In this document: positions 1-7,943 of the stretch, piece by piece
Position numbering within the stretch: the stretch's first letter is position 1
Layout of the letters: each line of letters opens with the position of its first letter
Assembly: GCA_039933515.1 (NCBI GenBank)
Contig: JBDTNY010000090.1
Location: 1-34,535 of the forward strand
Source of the DNA: JAOUEA01 sp039933515
GTDB taxonomy: Bacteria > Actinomycetota > UBA4738 > HRBIN12
DNA: 34,535 bases
Direction: 5' to 3'
The notes under the pieces: model-generated
Seen by the model: the letters and a program-made list of their open reading frames with translations, nothing else
Told to the model about the DNA's origin: nothing
Database searches by the model: none
Made by a program: the position numbers and the translations under genes

Positions 1-189
1 GAACACCCGGGGGTCGATGTAGGAAGCCCGGCAGGCGGCCGGGGTGTTGCCGAGGAACTCCGACACCTCTCGGGCCGCCGCGGCGATCGCCGCACGGACC
101 GCGCCCCGGCCCCTCGGGCCTGGGTGCGACCGGGTGACCGCGACCGTGGCCAGCACCGTCGCGTGCCACGTGCGGAAATCCTCGGCCAT
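1..189 (-). pseudogene. DNA topoisomerase IB, C-terminal fragment (5'-truncated, runs off the window)
   Basis: Reading the minus strand from 189 down gives 63 codons with two signatures of the bacterial/poxvirus-type topoisomerase IB catalytic domain: DFRTWHATV, which holds the second catalytic Arg, and GNTPAACRASYIDPRV, which holds the active-site Tyr. Family members are about 330-350 residues long, and the segment here should sit past residue 200. The DNA that should encode the N-terminal half, with the first catalytic Arg and Lys, is absent. An in-frame TAG (193-195) lies two codons upstream, and beyond it the opposite strand carries the DUF294 gene. The ATG at 187-189 is therefore probably not a true start. 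This is a decayed remnant, or less likely an assembly join. The extreme C-terminus lies outside the window. Confidence 0.75.
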
Positions 190-196
190 CCCCTAC

Positions 197-224
197 GTTT
201 ACGGCGATGCAGATCAGGGGGTAG
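197..224 (+). promoter_or_regulatory. Possible SigB/F-like promoter, long spacer
   Basis: GTTT at 197-200 and GGGTAG at 219-224 are separated by 18 bases, longer than the 15-16 seen at the other sites in this window. It lies about 50 bases before the DUF294 gene, so a role is possible but weakly supported. Confidence 0.3.
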
Positions 225-277
225 CGTTCCCGCATCCGAAAGCGGTCGGACGGCGAGCACAGAGTCGGGGGATGGAT

Positions 278-1744
278 ATGACGGACGCCGACACCGATAC
301 CGGGGCCGTCGCAAGGACTCTTCGACGCTCGCTGCCGGTGGATGGCTTGACCGAGGCGCAGCTGAGGGCGGTTGCCTCCGCGGCCAGCACCGAGCGATAC
401 CCGGCGGGAACCGCGATCCTGCACCAAGGGGGGGATCCTGCGGCTGCGTTGTACGTGATCGGATCCGGGCACGTGGAGATCCGTGTGGACGGGCGACTCG
501 TCGACTCGCCAGGCCCGGGAGAGGTCTTCGGGGAACTATCTCTCCTCGCGGGTTCTGCACCGACGGCCTCGGTTCGCGCGAGCGAAGACGTCGAGTGCCT
601 GATGCTCGGGCGAGACGCAGCCGCGAGCATCCTCGGGACGGGCGGCGGTGTTGCGTTCGTGCAGGAGAGCCTTCGGCGCAGCATGTCGCAGGCGCTCGAC
701 ACCGATGGGCGCTCTATGCTCGATGCGATCGAAACGGCCGACGACGAGACGGCCGCGGTGGCGAGGCTCCGCGCGTTGCCGGAGGGGGTCTGTTCCCTGG
801 TGGAGTCGGGAGCGGACGCGACCAAGATCGGCCGGGTGATCGGAGCTTCGGTCGATGCGCTGACGCGACGGCTCCTGTCGTTCGCGATGGCGGATCTCGG
901 GGCGCCGCCGGTGCCTTGGGCCTGGCTCGCTCTCGGGAGCGAGGCCCGGTTGGAACAAGCGCTGCACACGGATCAAGACCACGCGCTGGCCTACGATCCC
1001 GGTGATCGAACGGATGAGGAGCTCGACGGATATTTCGCCGGGCTAGCCGAGCGGGTGACGGCTGGGCTCGAGGCGGCTGGGATCCCTCGGTGTAACGGTG
1101 ATGCGATGGCGATCTACCCCGGACTCCGGCGTCCGCTCGCCTCGTGGGCGGAGGCCTTCCGTTCGTGGATGGCCGATCCGGGCGTGGACGGCAGCATCCT
1201 GTCATCCATCGCGTTCGACTTCCGGCGCGTGGATGGTCCGCTCGACGTCGAGCCTGCGCTCCACGCGGTCTTGGCGACGGCGGCCTCGAGATATCCTCAG
1301 TTCATCCGGCATCTGACGCGTCGGGCCCTCGACCGAAAGCCTCCGTCTGGGTTCCTGAAGAACCTCGTCGTCGAATCGAAGGGCGAGCATGCCGGCAGAC
1401 TCGATATCAAGCACGGAGGCGTGACGATCGTCACGAATATCGCGCGCGCCTATGCGATCGCCGGAGGAAGGCCGGAGAAGGGAACATTCGATCGGCTCAC
1501 GGCTGCCGAGGCAGCCGGGCAGATCGACGCGGAAAGGCGACAGGCGCTGGACGAAGCCTTCCGATTGTTGTGGCAGATCCGGCTCGAGCATCAAGTCTGG
1601 CAGGTGGAAGGAGGCGAGACGACCGACGACTTCGTCGATCCCGCCCGCCTGGGTCCCATCGCGCGATCGGGCTTGAAGGAGGCGTTCAAGATCGTCGGGC
1701 ACGAGCAGCAGATGCTTGCGGCCGACCTCGGCGTGGATCTCTAG
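278..1744 (+). CDS. Cyclic-nucleotide-binding domain / DUF294 nucleotidyltransferase protein
   Basis: About 488 residues. Residues ~20-120 form a cyclic-nucleotide-binding (cNMP) beta-roll, with a phosphate-binding-cassette-like stretch FGELSLLAGSAPTASVRA. The cassette Glu is kept, but the usual Arg is replaced by Pro, so cNMP binding is uncertain. Residues ~209-280 are a DUF294 (GlnD-like) nucleotidyltransferase domain with GSEARLEQALHTDQDHA, the GS...DxD pattern of the polymerase-beta superfamily. Residues ~325-485 match the helical DUF294 C-terminal domain. The substrate is unknown. ATG 278 is preferred because GGGGG (267-271) sits six bases before it; ATG 272 is also in frame. The reading frame stays open upstream to 44, but that part overlaps the topoisomerase remnant on the other strand and has no domain. 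The cyclase-STAND gene follows 94 bases downstream on the same strand, suggesting co-transcription and a shared nucleotide signal (inference). Confidence 0.85.
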   Translation: MTDADTDTGAVARTLRRSLPVDGLTEAQLRAVASAASTERYPAGTAILHQGGDPAAALYVIGSGHVEIRVDGRLVDSPGPGEVFGELSLLAGSAPTASVRASEDVECLMLGRDAAASILGTGGGVAFVQESLRRSMSQALDTDGRSMLDAIETADDETAAVARLRALPEGVCSLVESGADATKIGRVIGASVDALTRRLLSFAMADLGAPPVPWAWLALGSEARLEQALHTDQDHALAYDPGDRTDEELDGYFAGLAERVTAGLEAAGIPRCNGDAMAIYPGLRRPLASWAEAFRSWMADPGVDGSILSSIAFDFRRVDGPLDVEPALHAVLATAASRYPQFIRHLTRRALDRKPPSGFLKNLVVESKGEHAGRLDIKHGGVTIVTNIARAYAIAGGRPEKGTFDRLTAAEAAGQIDAERRQALDEAFRLLWQIRLEHQVWQVEGGETTDDFVDPARLGPIARSGLKEAFKIVGHEQQMLAADLGVDL

Positions 1745-1838
1745 TCACCGATTTTTCCTTCCAACTGACCCTATGCGCTTGAGGTTGCGCGATGATCAGA
1801 GCGTCGCGCAGAATCAGCCTTCAGCCTTGGAGGCCCTC

Positions 1839-4800
1839 GTGGCGGAACCGACAGCCGAGATCGTTACGTTCCTGATCGCCGACATACGCGGCTACACGTC
1901 GTTCACGCAATCTCACGGGGATGAGGCAGCCGCTCGACTGGCGATGACATTCGCAGAGATCGCGACGGAAGGTATCGAAGCGCGCGGTGGTCGCTTGGTG
2001 TCACTACGCGGAGACGAAGCGCTGGGAGTATTCGGTTCAGCTCGTCAAGCTCTCAGGGCTGCCGTAGACCTCCAGCTCACGTTCCTCGACGAGATCGACC
2101 TCGACCCCTCGATGCCGCTGCGCGTCGGGATCGGGATCGACGCCGGCGAGGCAGTCCAGGTGGAGGACGGGTATCGCGGGGGGGCGCTGAACCTTGCCGC
2201 TCGCCTCTGTTCTCACGCGGGCCCCGTCGAGATCCTCACGACCGAGAGTTTGGTCCACCTCGCCCGTGCGACCGACGGACTTTGGTTCCTCCCTCGCGGG
2301 GCGGTCGAGTTCAAGGGGCTGGCCGAACCGGTTCAGGTCCTGCAGGTCCTCGCCGCTGGTCTCGACGCTGTGGAGGTGACGGAGCGGGTCGAGACAGCTG
2401 CGGCCCGAGTGGCAGGTCGGGTCGAGCCATCCGTCCGGCGAGAGCTCCTGGCAGCGCTTGATCCGAGTACTCCTCTCTTCGGACGCGACGTCGAGGCGCG
2501 GTGGATCCGCTGGTCGTGGCGCCGCAGCCGATCGGGCCCGGGCCGCGCGATCGCCATCACGGCTCCGGAGGGTGGGGGCAAGACCCGACTCGCCGCGGAA
2601 GTGGCGACACTCGTCGCGTCGACGGGTGCACCGGTCGGATACGCGTCGTGTGCTGCAGCGAACTCGGGGATCGGCGCAGCGGTGGAATCCTTCCTCACCG
2701 ATGGGGGTCCGTCTCTGCTGATCGTCGACGACGTTGACGCTGGCTCCGACGACGACCTGGCGGCCTTGGCGTCGCTGAAGGGAAAGCTCACATCGCATCG
2801 CGGTCTTGTGGTCGTCGCATCGCGTGAGGGCGCGCCCGACGGCGTCATCTCCTTGCTTCGACAGCTGGTCGGCCAAGATGGCGTTCGACGGCTCGGTCCG
2901 CTCGATACCGATGGGATCCGCGCGATCGCGTCCTTGTACCAACCCGACCCAACGACCGCGATCCCCGTCGAGGCGATCATGGAGATGAGCGGCGGGCTCG
3001 CAGCCAGCGTGCACGATGTAGCGGCGCGATGGGCTCAAGATGAAGCATCGCGACGCCTGGGCGAATCTACGAGTCAGGCGGCCACGAGTCGAGGGGACCT
3101 TCGGGCAATGGAGGCGCAGGTCGCAACCAATGTCGTCGACCTGCAGCGGGCGAGAGAACGCACGCGTCTGCTCGGCGGTAATCGAGGAGTTTTCTCGGAA
3201 GAGTGTCCCTTCAAAGGTCTGGCGACATTCGAGGTCGCCGACGTCGATCTGTTCTTCGGCCGCGAGCGACTGATCGCCGAGATGGTCGCGCGCATCGTGG
3301 GCTCCTCATTCCTTGGTGTCGTCGGACCGTCGGGGAGCGGGAAGTCCTCCACCGTGCGAGCTGGATTGGCGCCCGCGGTAGCCGCGGGCGTGCTCCCAGG
3401 CAGCGAGGCGTGGATCCGAGTCGTTGCACGTCCAGGAGAACACCCCATGCGCTCTCTCGACCGATCCCTCTACGCAGCGTTGCCCGAAGGGATGCGCGCT
3501 TCCCTCGCGGGAGCGGGTGACTCGTTGCAAGCAGCGATCGATCTACTTCCGGAACAGACACGGTTGTTCATCGTCATCGACCAGTTCGAAGAGGTCTTCA
3601 CCACGTGCCGGGACGAGAGCGAGCGTGAGATGTTCATCTCGGAGCTGGCCGGCGCAGTACGGGATGTCTCCGATCGGATCGTCATAGTGATCGCTGTCCG
3701 AGCCGACTTCTACGGGCGGTGCGCCGCGTATCCGGAGCTCGCGGAGTTGCTCGGTACCAATCACGTGCTCGTCGGACCGATGACGGCCGAAGAGTATCGG
3801 CGCGCGATAGAAGGTCCGATCCGTCGCGCCGGACTTCGGATCGATCCCGTCCTCGTTGACGCCCTGGTCGCCGAAGTTGTGGACGAGCCGGGCGGCCTGC
3901 CGCTCCTTTCGACCGCGCTGTTCGAACTCTGGGGTCATCGGGAGAGACGACGCATCGAGATGGAGGCCTACGTCAAGACCGGAGGCGTCAAAGGTGCGGT
4001 TGCGCGCCTGGCCGAGCGGGCGTTCAATGACCTGAACGAGACACAGCAGGTGGTCGTGCGGAGCGTGATGCTGCGACTCGCGGACGTCGACGGATCGGGC
4101 AGCGCGGTTCGCCGGCGCGTCCCCCTCGCAGAATTCGAAGCCGAGGAGAATCCCGACATCGCCCGCGTTCTGGACGTGCTCACCGGGCAGCGCCTCATCA
4201 CGGTCAGCGAAGGAACGGTGGAAGTCGCCCACGAGGCGCTGCTCCGCGAGTGGCCGCGACTCGAGGAGTGGCTCGAAGAGGACAGAGCGAGCCGGCGACA
4301 TCGCCGCCATCTGACCACCGCCGCTAAAGAGTGGCAGGTCGGTGGGCTGGATACTGCCGAGCTCTACCGCGGCGCGCGGCTGGCGTCGGCGCTCGACTGG
4401 ACGACAGAGCACAACCTCGAGCTCAACGAACTCGAGCGGCGATTCCTTGCTGAGAGCAGGTCCGTGGCCGAGCGGGAATCGGAGCGCCAACGCAGGACGA
4501 ACCGCAGGCTTCGGGGCCTCGTGACGGGGATCGCGCTCGTTCTCGTCGTCGCTCTCGTCGCCGGAGGGGTGGCTCTCGAGCAACGGGGCAGGGCGCGTGA
4601 GGCCGCTCTCGGGGCGCTCTCCCAGAGTCTGGGTTCCCAGGGAGTGAACGAACCCCGCCTCGATCGCGCGCTCCTGCTCGCCCGCGAGGCAGTGAACCTG
4701 GACGTGTCGGAGCGAACAAGGAGCACCCTCCTCGCGACCGTGCTCCGGGCCCCGGCTGCCGTCGGGGTCTTGTACGGGGGCGACACCGGGCGCCGGCCTG

Positions 4801-6788
4801 TCGGTATCGCGCTCAGCCCGGACGGCAAGACCCTTGCCGTCCAGTACAACGTCACCGACCTGGAACTCTTCGACACCTCGACCTTCCAGTCACGTGTCAC
4901 CGTTCCGAACGGCGCTGCAGGATCACCCATCTTCAGTCCCGACGGATCGCTGATCGCCGTCCCTTCGGCCGGCAAAGACCTGACCAGGGTCACGGACGGC
5001 GGGGCCGTCGACCTCCGAGACCCCAGCACGGGCCGTTTGCTTCGGACGCTCCAGGCCGCCCCAGTATCGGGCAACCGAGTGGCCGCCTTGAACCAGATCA
5101 CGTTCTCGAGCGATGGCCGGAGTCTCTACGGGCTCCTTGTCGTCGCTCGTTATGGCCAGCCCGCCGAGGCCGACTACGTCGTTCACTGGGAAGTGGCGAA
5201 CGGCAAGCTCATCGGCTCTGCGAAGAAAGTGAGCGACGGCGACGCAGTGGGCTTCGGCCTCACGACTAGCGGAAAGCTCATCCTTTCCGGTCGGCGCACG
5301 ACGATATGGGAAGCACGCACGATGAAGCTCGTGGGCAGGCTTCAGGTGGGCGGCGCCGTCACGGTGGGTGCGACCCCTGACGGAACGACGATGGCGTTCG
5401 GCGAGGCTGACGGGTCGGTGCGATTCGTAGACCTTGGGACCGGGAGGGAAAGGACCGGCGCCGGCCGTCACACTGCCGCGGTGCAGTCGATCGGGTTCAC
5501 AGCCGATTCGAAGACCGCGATCAGCACGGGCGACGATGGACGCGTGCTCATCTGGGATGTCGCGACCGCAACGGTGACCCAAGACCTAGCCGGGCACGGC
5601 GGCAGTGTGAAGGCTCAGGCGAACGACGGTCGGACCCTCTACACCGCCAGCTCGGACGGCACCGTCTTCGCGTGGGACCTATCGGGAACCCGTCGTTTCG
5701 GGCGGGAATTCACCGCCGGGTCGGGCGATGAGACCTTGCTCTACGGATCCATCCCTTGGTTCGCCATCTCGCCGGACGGCCAGACCCTCGCGGTCACCCA
5801 GGCGGACGGGTACGTGAACCTCTGGAGCCTGACGACGGTGCGTCAGATCGAGACGTTCCGGGCCGTTCCGCACGGACCGCTCATCAGCGCCAACTTCAGC
5901 CCGGACGGGAAGACGCTCGCGGCCACCGGCATCAACGGGCAGCTTCTGCTCTGGGACCTGACCGCCAGCCCGCCGACGTCGCGGCCGCTGACTGGGCTGC
6001 CCCACACCACCGGGTACGAACTCGTCGCCTGGGCGGCGTTCAGCCCCGACGGAAGCACGCTTGCAGCCGGCGACTGGCAACAGCTTTCGTATTCCACCGG
6101 CGAAGGCGAGGTCGGGTCGGCAACTTCGGGGGACCTCGCGGTCTGGGACGCGCAGAGCGGCGACATCATCCAGGGGCCGAGCCATCTCGGTGGCGCGATG
6201 AGCCAGGTCATCTTCAACCCGGACGGCACGATGATGGCCGTCACGCTCGGGGACGGGAACGTTCGGTTGATCGACGCTCACAGCTTGCAGGTGATCCGAA
6301 CCCTCGCGGCCGATACCCTGGTGCCGCCTACATACTTCGAGGCGTTCTCACCCGACGGCCGGACGCTGGCGACGGGCGGCACGTCGGGCGTCGTCCGGCT
6401 CTGGGACGTGGCCTCCGGGCGGCAGATCGCGCATTTCCTCGCGGCAGCCGGTGGGGTCCTCAGCGTGGTGTTCGACCCGACTGGGCAGCTCATCGCCACC
6501 GGAGGTACCGATGGCTCGACCCGCCTATGGGATGCGGCGACCGGCAATCAGTTCGGCGCTACCTTCCCCGGCTTGGACAACGTCTGGGACGCGGCCTCGT
6601 TCACACCGGATGGATCCCGGCTCGTCGTCGTGTACTCAAACGGACAAGCGTTCCTGTGGCCAGCGAGGTGGCAGGCCTGGGCCGCGCAGGCATGTGCGGT
6701 CGCCGGTCGCGATCTCACGACTGCCGAGTGGAAGGCTTTCATTCCCGACCGACCTTACGAGCACGTGTGTCCAGGCGCCGTGCCGTGA
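1839..6788 (+). CDS. Class III nucleotidyl cyclase - STAND NTPase - WD40 repeat membrane protein
   Basis: About 1649 residues. Residues ~8-190 are a class III adenylate/guanylate cyclase domain. The metal-binding Asp residues (IADIRGYT, LRGDEAL), the NLAAR transition-state Asn/Arg and the purine-contact Lys (EFKGL) all appear present. Residues ~225-390 are a short NTPase-like segment with a weakened Walker A (APEGGGKTR) and LLIVDDVD. From ~455 comes an nSTAND1-type NTPase: CPFKGLATFEVADVDLFFGR, Walker A GPSGSGKSS (~497) and Walker B LFIVIDQFEE. One transmembrane helix lies near residues 890-915, and ~980-1615 are WD40 repeats (LIWDVAT, LLLWDLTA, VRLWDVAS, TRLWDAAT). GTG 1839 is chosen because GGAGG (1829-1833) lies five bases upstream and the cyclase fold starts at once; the frame opens earlier, with ATG at 1716 and 1773. 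Known STAND proteins are ligand-triggered oligomers, so the WD40 part is probably the sensor and the cyclase the output (inference). Its partner is likely the preceding cNMP-binding gene. Confidence 0.9.
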   Translation: MAEPTAEIVTFLIADIRGYTSFTQSHGDEAAARLAMTFAEIATEGIEARGGRLVSLRGDEALGVFGSARQALRAAVDLQLTFLDEIDLDPSMPLRVGIGIDAGEAVQVEDGYRGGALNLAARLCSHAGPVEILTTESLVHLARATDGLWFLPRGAVEFKGLAEPVQVLQVLAAGLDAVEVTERVETAAARVAGRVEPSVRRELLAALDPSTPLFGRDVEARWIRWSWRRSRSGPGRAIAITAPEGGGKTRLAAEVATLVASTGAPVGYASCAAANSGIGAAVESFLTDGGPSLLIVDDVDAGSDDDLAALASLKGKLTSHRGLVVVASREGAPDGVISLLRQLVGQDGVRRLGPLDTDGIRAIASLYQPDPTTAIPVEAIMEMSGGLAASVHDVAARWAQDEASRRLGESTSQAATSRGDLRAMEAQVATNVVDLQRARERTRLLGGNRGVFSEECPFKGLATFEVADVDLFFGRERLIAEMVARIVGSSFLGVVGPSGSGKSSTVRAGLAPAVAAGVLPGSEAWIRVVARPGEHPMRSLDRSLYAALPEGMRASLAGAGDSLQAAIDLLPEQTRLFIVIDQFEEVFTTCRDESEREMFISELAGAVRDVSDRIVIVIAVRADFYGRCAAYPELAELLGTNHVLVGPMTAEEYRRAIEGPIRRAGLRIDPVLVDALVAEVVDEPGGLPLLSTALFELWGHRERRRIEMEAYVKTGGVKGAVARLAERAFNDLNETQQVVVRSVMLRLADVDGSGSAVRRRVPLAEFEAEENPDIARVLDVLTGQRLITVSEGTVEVAHEALLREWPRLEEWLEEDRASRRHRRHLTTAAKEWQVGGLDTAELYRGARLASALDWTTEHNLELNELERRFLAESRSVAERESERQRRTNRRLRGLVTGIALVLVVALVAGGVALEQRGRAREAALGALSQSLGSQGVNEPRLDRALLLAREAVNLDVSERTRSTLLATVLRAPAAVGVLYGGDTGRRPVGIALSPDGKTLAVQYNVTDLELFDTSTFQSRVTVPNGAAGSPIFSPDGSLIAVPSAGKDLTRVTDGGAVDLRDPSTGRLLRTLQAAPVSGNRVAALNQITFSSDGRSLYGLLVVARYGQPAEADYVVHWEVANGKLIGSAKKVSDGDAVGFGLTTSGKLILSGRRTTIWEARTMKLVGRLQVGGAVTVGATPDGTTMAFGEADGSVRFVDLGTGRERTGAGRHTAAVQSIGFTADSKTAISTGDDGRVLIWDVATATVTQDLAGHGGSVKAQANDGRTLYTASSDGTVFAWDLSGTRRFGREFTAGSGDETLLYGSIPWFAISPDGQTLAVTQADGYVNLWSLTTVRQIETFRAVPHGPLISANFSPDGKTLAATGINGQLLLWDLTASPPTSRPLTGLPHTTGYELVAWAAFSPDGSTLAAGDWQQLSYSTGEGEVGSATSGDLAVWDAQSGDIIQGPSHLGGAMSQVIFNPDGTMMAVTLGDGNVRLIDAHSLQVIRTLAADTLVPPTYFEAFSPDGRTLATGGTSGVVRLWDVASGRQIAHFLAAAGGVLSVVFDPTGQLIATGGTDGSTRLWDAATGNQFGATFPGLDNVWDAASFTPDGSRLVVVYSNGQAFLWPARWQAWAAQACAVAGRDLTTAEWKAFIPDRPYEHVCPGAVP

Positions 6789-7218
6789 TGGATAGTTCCT
6801 TCGCTGGATCCGCCGCACAGTCGGGGCAGTTCCTCGCTCGTAGCCGCTTCATGGGCGGGAGTTCTTCGTCGTCCATGCAAACAGCATGCCCCCGCACTGC
6901 CCGCCTGGAGTGGCCCGATCGCACGGCGTAGTTGAACCGGCAGCGCTTCTGGAAACCGACGGCCCGATAGATGGGTTCGCCCATCACGCTGGCGTGCAGG
7001 GTACCGACGTTGTACAGACCCGCGACGCCCGCCCAGCCGAGCAGCGTGCTGGTCGCCGCGGGCATGCTGTCCACGGTTGCAAGGAACGTACGGACCTGTC
7101 TCCGCTCGAGGAACCGGGCGAGTGCGTCGAGGAACGGCAGCACCGCTCCCGCCGGGAACCCGTTCGCTGAAGCCCTGCCATCGCTCCCCCGTTCGCGGAA
7201 CCGAAGGGGCCGGGCCAT
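6739..7218 (-). pseudogene. GNAT-family acetyltransferase remnant
   Basis: The open frame encodes a GNAT-like segment, roughly 6895-7165: AATSTLLGWAGVAGLYNVGTL followed at once by HASVMGEPIYRAVGFQKRC. In intact relatives about 30 residues holding acetyl-CoA-binding motif A (the R/QxxGxG/A loop) lie between these pieces. Here they are missing without a frameshift, with the join near 6995-7000. The N-terminal half of the family is absent too. The only ATG (7216-7218) falls inside the csbD hairpin, and the 3' end overlaps the convergent WD40 gene. This is almost certainly non-functional as an acetyltransferase. I find no other gene in 6789-7261. Confidence 0.6.
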
Positions 7219-7231
7219 ACGGCCCGACCCC
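7206..7231 (-). terminator. Stem-loop downstream of csbD
   Basis: GGGGCCGGGCC (7206-7216) and GGCCCGACCCC (7221-7231) form an 11-pair stem with one mismatch and an ATAC loop, about 30 bases past the csbD stop. No T-tract follows, so any terminator would be of the U-less type common in GC-rich actinobacteria. Confidence 0.5.
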
Positions 7232-7261
7232 TCGACTCGGCGTGATCGTGGTCCGATGTGC

Positions 7262-7474
7262 TCAGTCGCGGTCGAAGGCGTCCTTCAGGCCCTCGCGGAC
7301 CTTCTCGCCGGCGTCCTTGACGTGACCGACGGCCTGCTCGCCCTTGCCTTTGAGCTGGTCGCCCTGACCCTCGCGCTCGAGACGCTCGTTGTCGGTGGCG
7401 TCACCGACCGCCTCCTTGACCTTGCCCTTGGTCTCGTCCCACTTGCCTTCCGCACGATCCTGGCTGCCCTCCAT
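7262..7474 (-). CDS. csbD: CsbD-family stress protein
   Basis: A 70-residue, highly charged protein: GKWDETKGKVKEAVGDATD near the N-terminus, then repeated KGKGEQAVGHVKDAGEKV helices, the standard CsbD pattern. CsbD of Bacillus is a SigB-controlled general stress protein of unknown biochemical role, cytoplasmic and probably disordered to helical. ATG 7474 is preferred over the upstream in-frame start (7504) because GGAG lies about seven bases before it and homology starts there. A GTTT-N16-GGGTAG element 34 bases upstream fits SigB/F control. It is divergent from the zinc-ribbon gene, which has its own copy of the same element, and a strong hairpin follows the stop. Confidence 0.92.
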   Translation of the reverse strand: MEGSQDRAEGKWDETKGKVKEAVGDATDNERLEREGQGDQLKGKGEQAVGHVKDAGEKVREGLKDAFDRD

Positions 7475-7507
7475 GGGGAGCTCCTTTCCTCGACGATGAG
7501 CCACTGG

Positions 7508-7533
7508 CTACCCAGCGCTCGCGATCGACAAAC
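7508..7533 (-). promoter_or_regulatory. SigB/F-type promoter of csbD
   Basis: On the minus strand GTTT (7533-7530), 16 bases, GGGTAG (7513-7508). This predicts a transcript start near 7501, leaving a leader of about 27 bases that contains the csbD ribosome-binding site. Confidence 0.75.
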
Positions 7534-7563
7534 CTGCCCCAGCGGGCCGGTTTCAAGCGACCG

Positions 7564-7588
7564 GTTTCAGGCCGCCGGGTTCGGGTAC
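7564..7588 (+). promoter_or_regulatory. SigB/F-type promoter of the zinc-ribbon gene
   Basis: GTTT (7564-7567), 15 bases, GGGTAC (7583-7588), about 35 bases before the GTG at 7623. It stands back to back with the csbD promoter. Confidence 0.72.
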
Positions 7589-7622
7589 GCCCGGTGGAAC
7601 GCCACGAAGGAGGAGGAAGAGC

Positions 7623-7907
7623 GTGACCACGCTGACGCGACACCAGACACCCCTTGCATCTCACGCAGCGCCGCACGACGCGCCGACGATCGTCTTCCGG
7701 TGCCTGGCGTGCCGGCGTGACTGGATCTTGGCGGGCGGGGTGGGCACGATCGAATGTTCGTGCGGTCGGTCCCGGGCCACGTTCGATCGCGAGGCGGTTG
7801 AGCTCCACGGACCGTGTAAGGCCGCGTGGCTGGACGACGATCCGGGGTCCCCCAGGCCACCAGGCAAGCAGGCGATCCGCCGCAAGCAGGTCCCTCCGCT
7901 GCTGTGA
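7623..7907 (+). CDS. Small zinc-ribbon-like protein, function unknown
   Basis: 94 residues starting at GTG 7623, behind a strong AGGAGGAGGAAG Shine-Dalgarno run. Cys27-x2-Cys30 (FRCLACRRDW) and Cys45-x-Cys47 (IECSCGRS) could hold one zinc ion, as in rubredoxin-like or zinc-ribbon knuckles; another Cys is at 65. I recognise no named family. A GTTT-N15-GGGTAC element just upstream places it with csbD in the proposed stress regulon. It converges on the sigma factor gene, with 36 bases between the two stops. Confidence 0.7.
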   Translation: MTTLTRHQTPLASHAAPHDAPTIVFRCLACRRDWILAGGVGTIECSCGRSRATFDREAVELHGPCKAAWLDDDPGSPRPPGKQAIRRKQVPPLL

Positions 7908-7918
7908 CCGGTCCGTAC

Positions 7919-7941
7919 GAGCCGGGATCAATGCCGGGCTC
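7919..7941. terminator. Possible bidirectional hairpin between convergent genes
   Basis: GAGCC (7919-7923) pairs with GGCTC (7937-7941), with two further inner G-C pairs after a mismatch. It lies between the stop codons of the zinc-ribbon gene and the sigma gene. There is no T-run, and the stem is weak. Confidence 0.3.
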
Positions 7942-7943
7942 GA

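Noticed and set aside
5756..6931. A 391-codon plus-strand frame within the WD40 region
   Set aside because: Out-of-frame copy of the repeats, with Arg/Pro-rich shadow composition.
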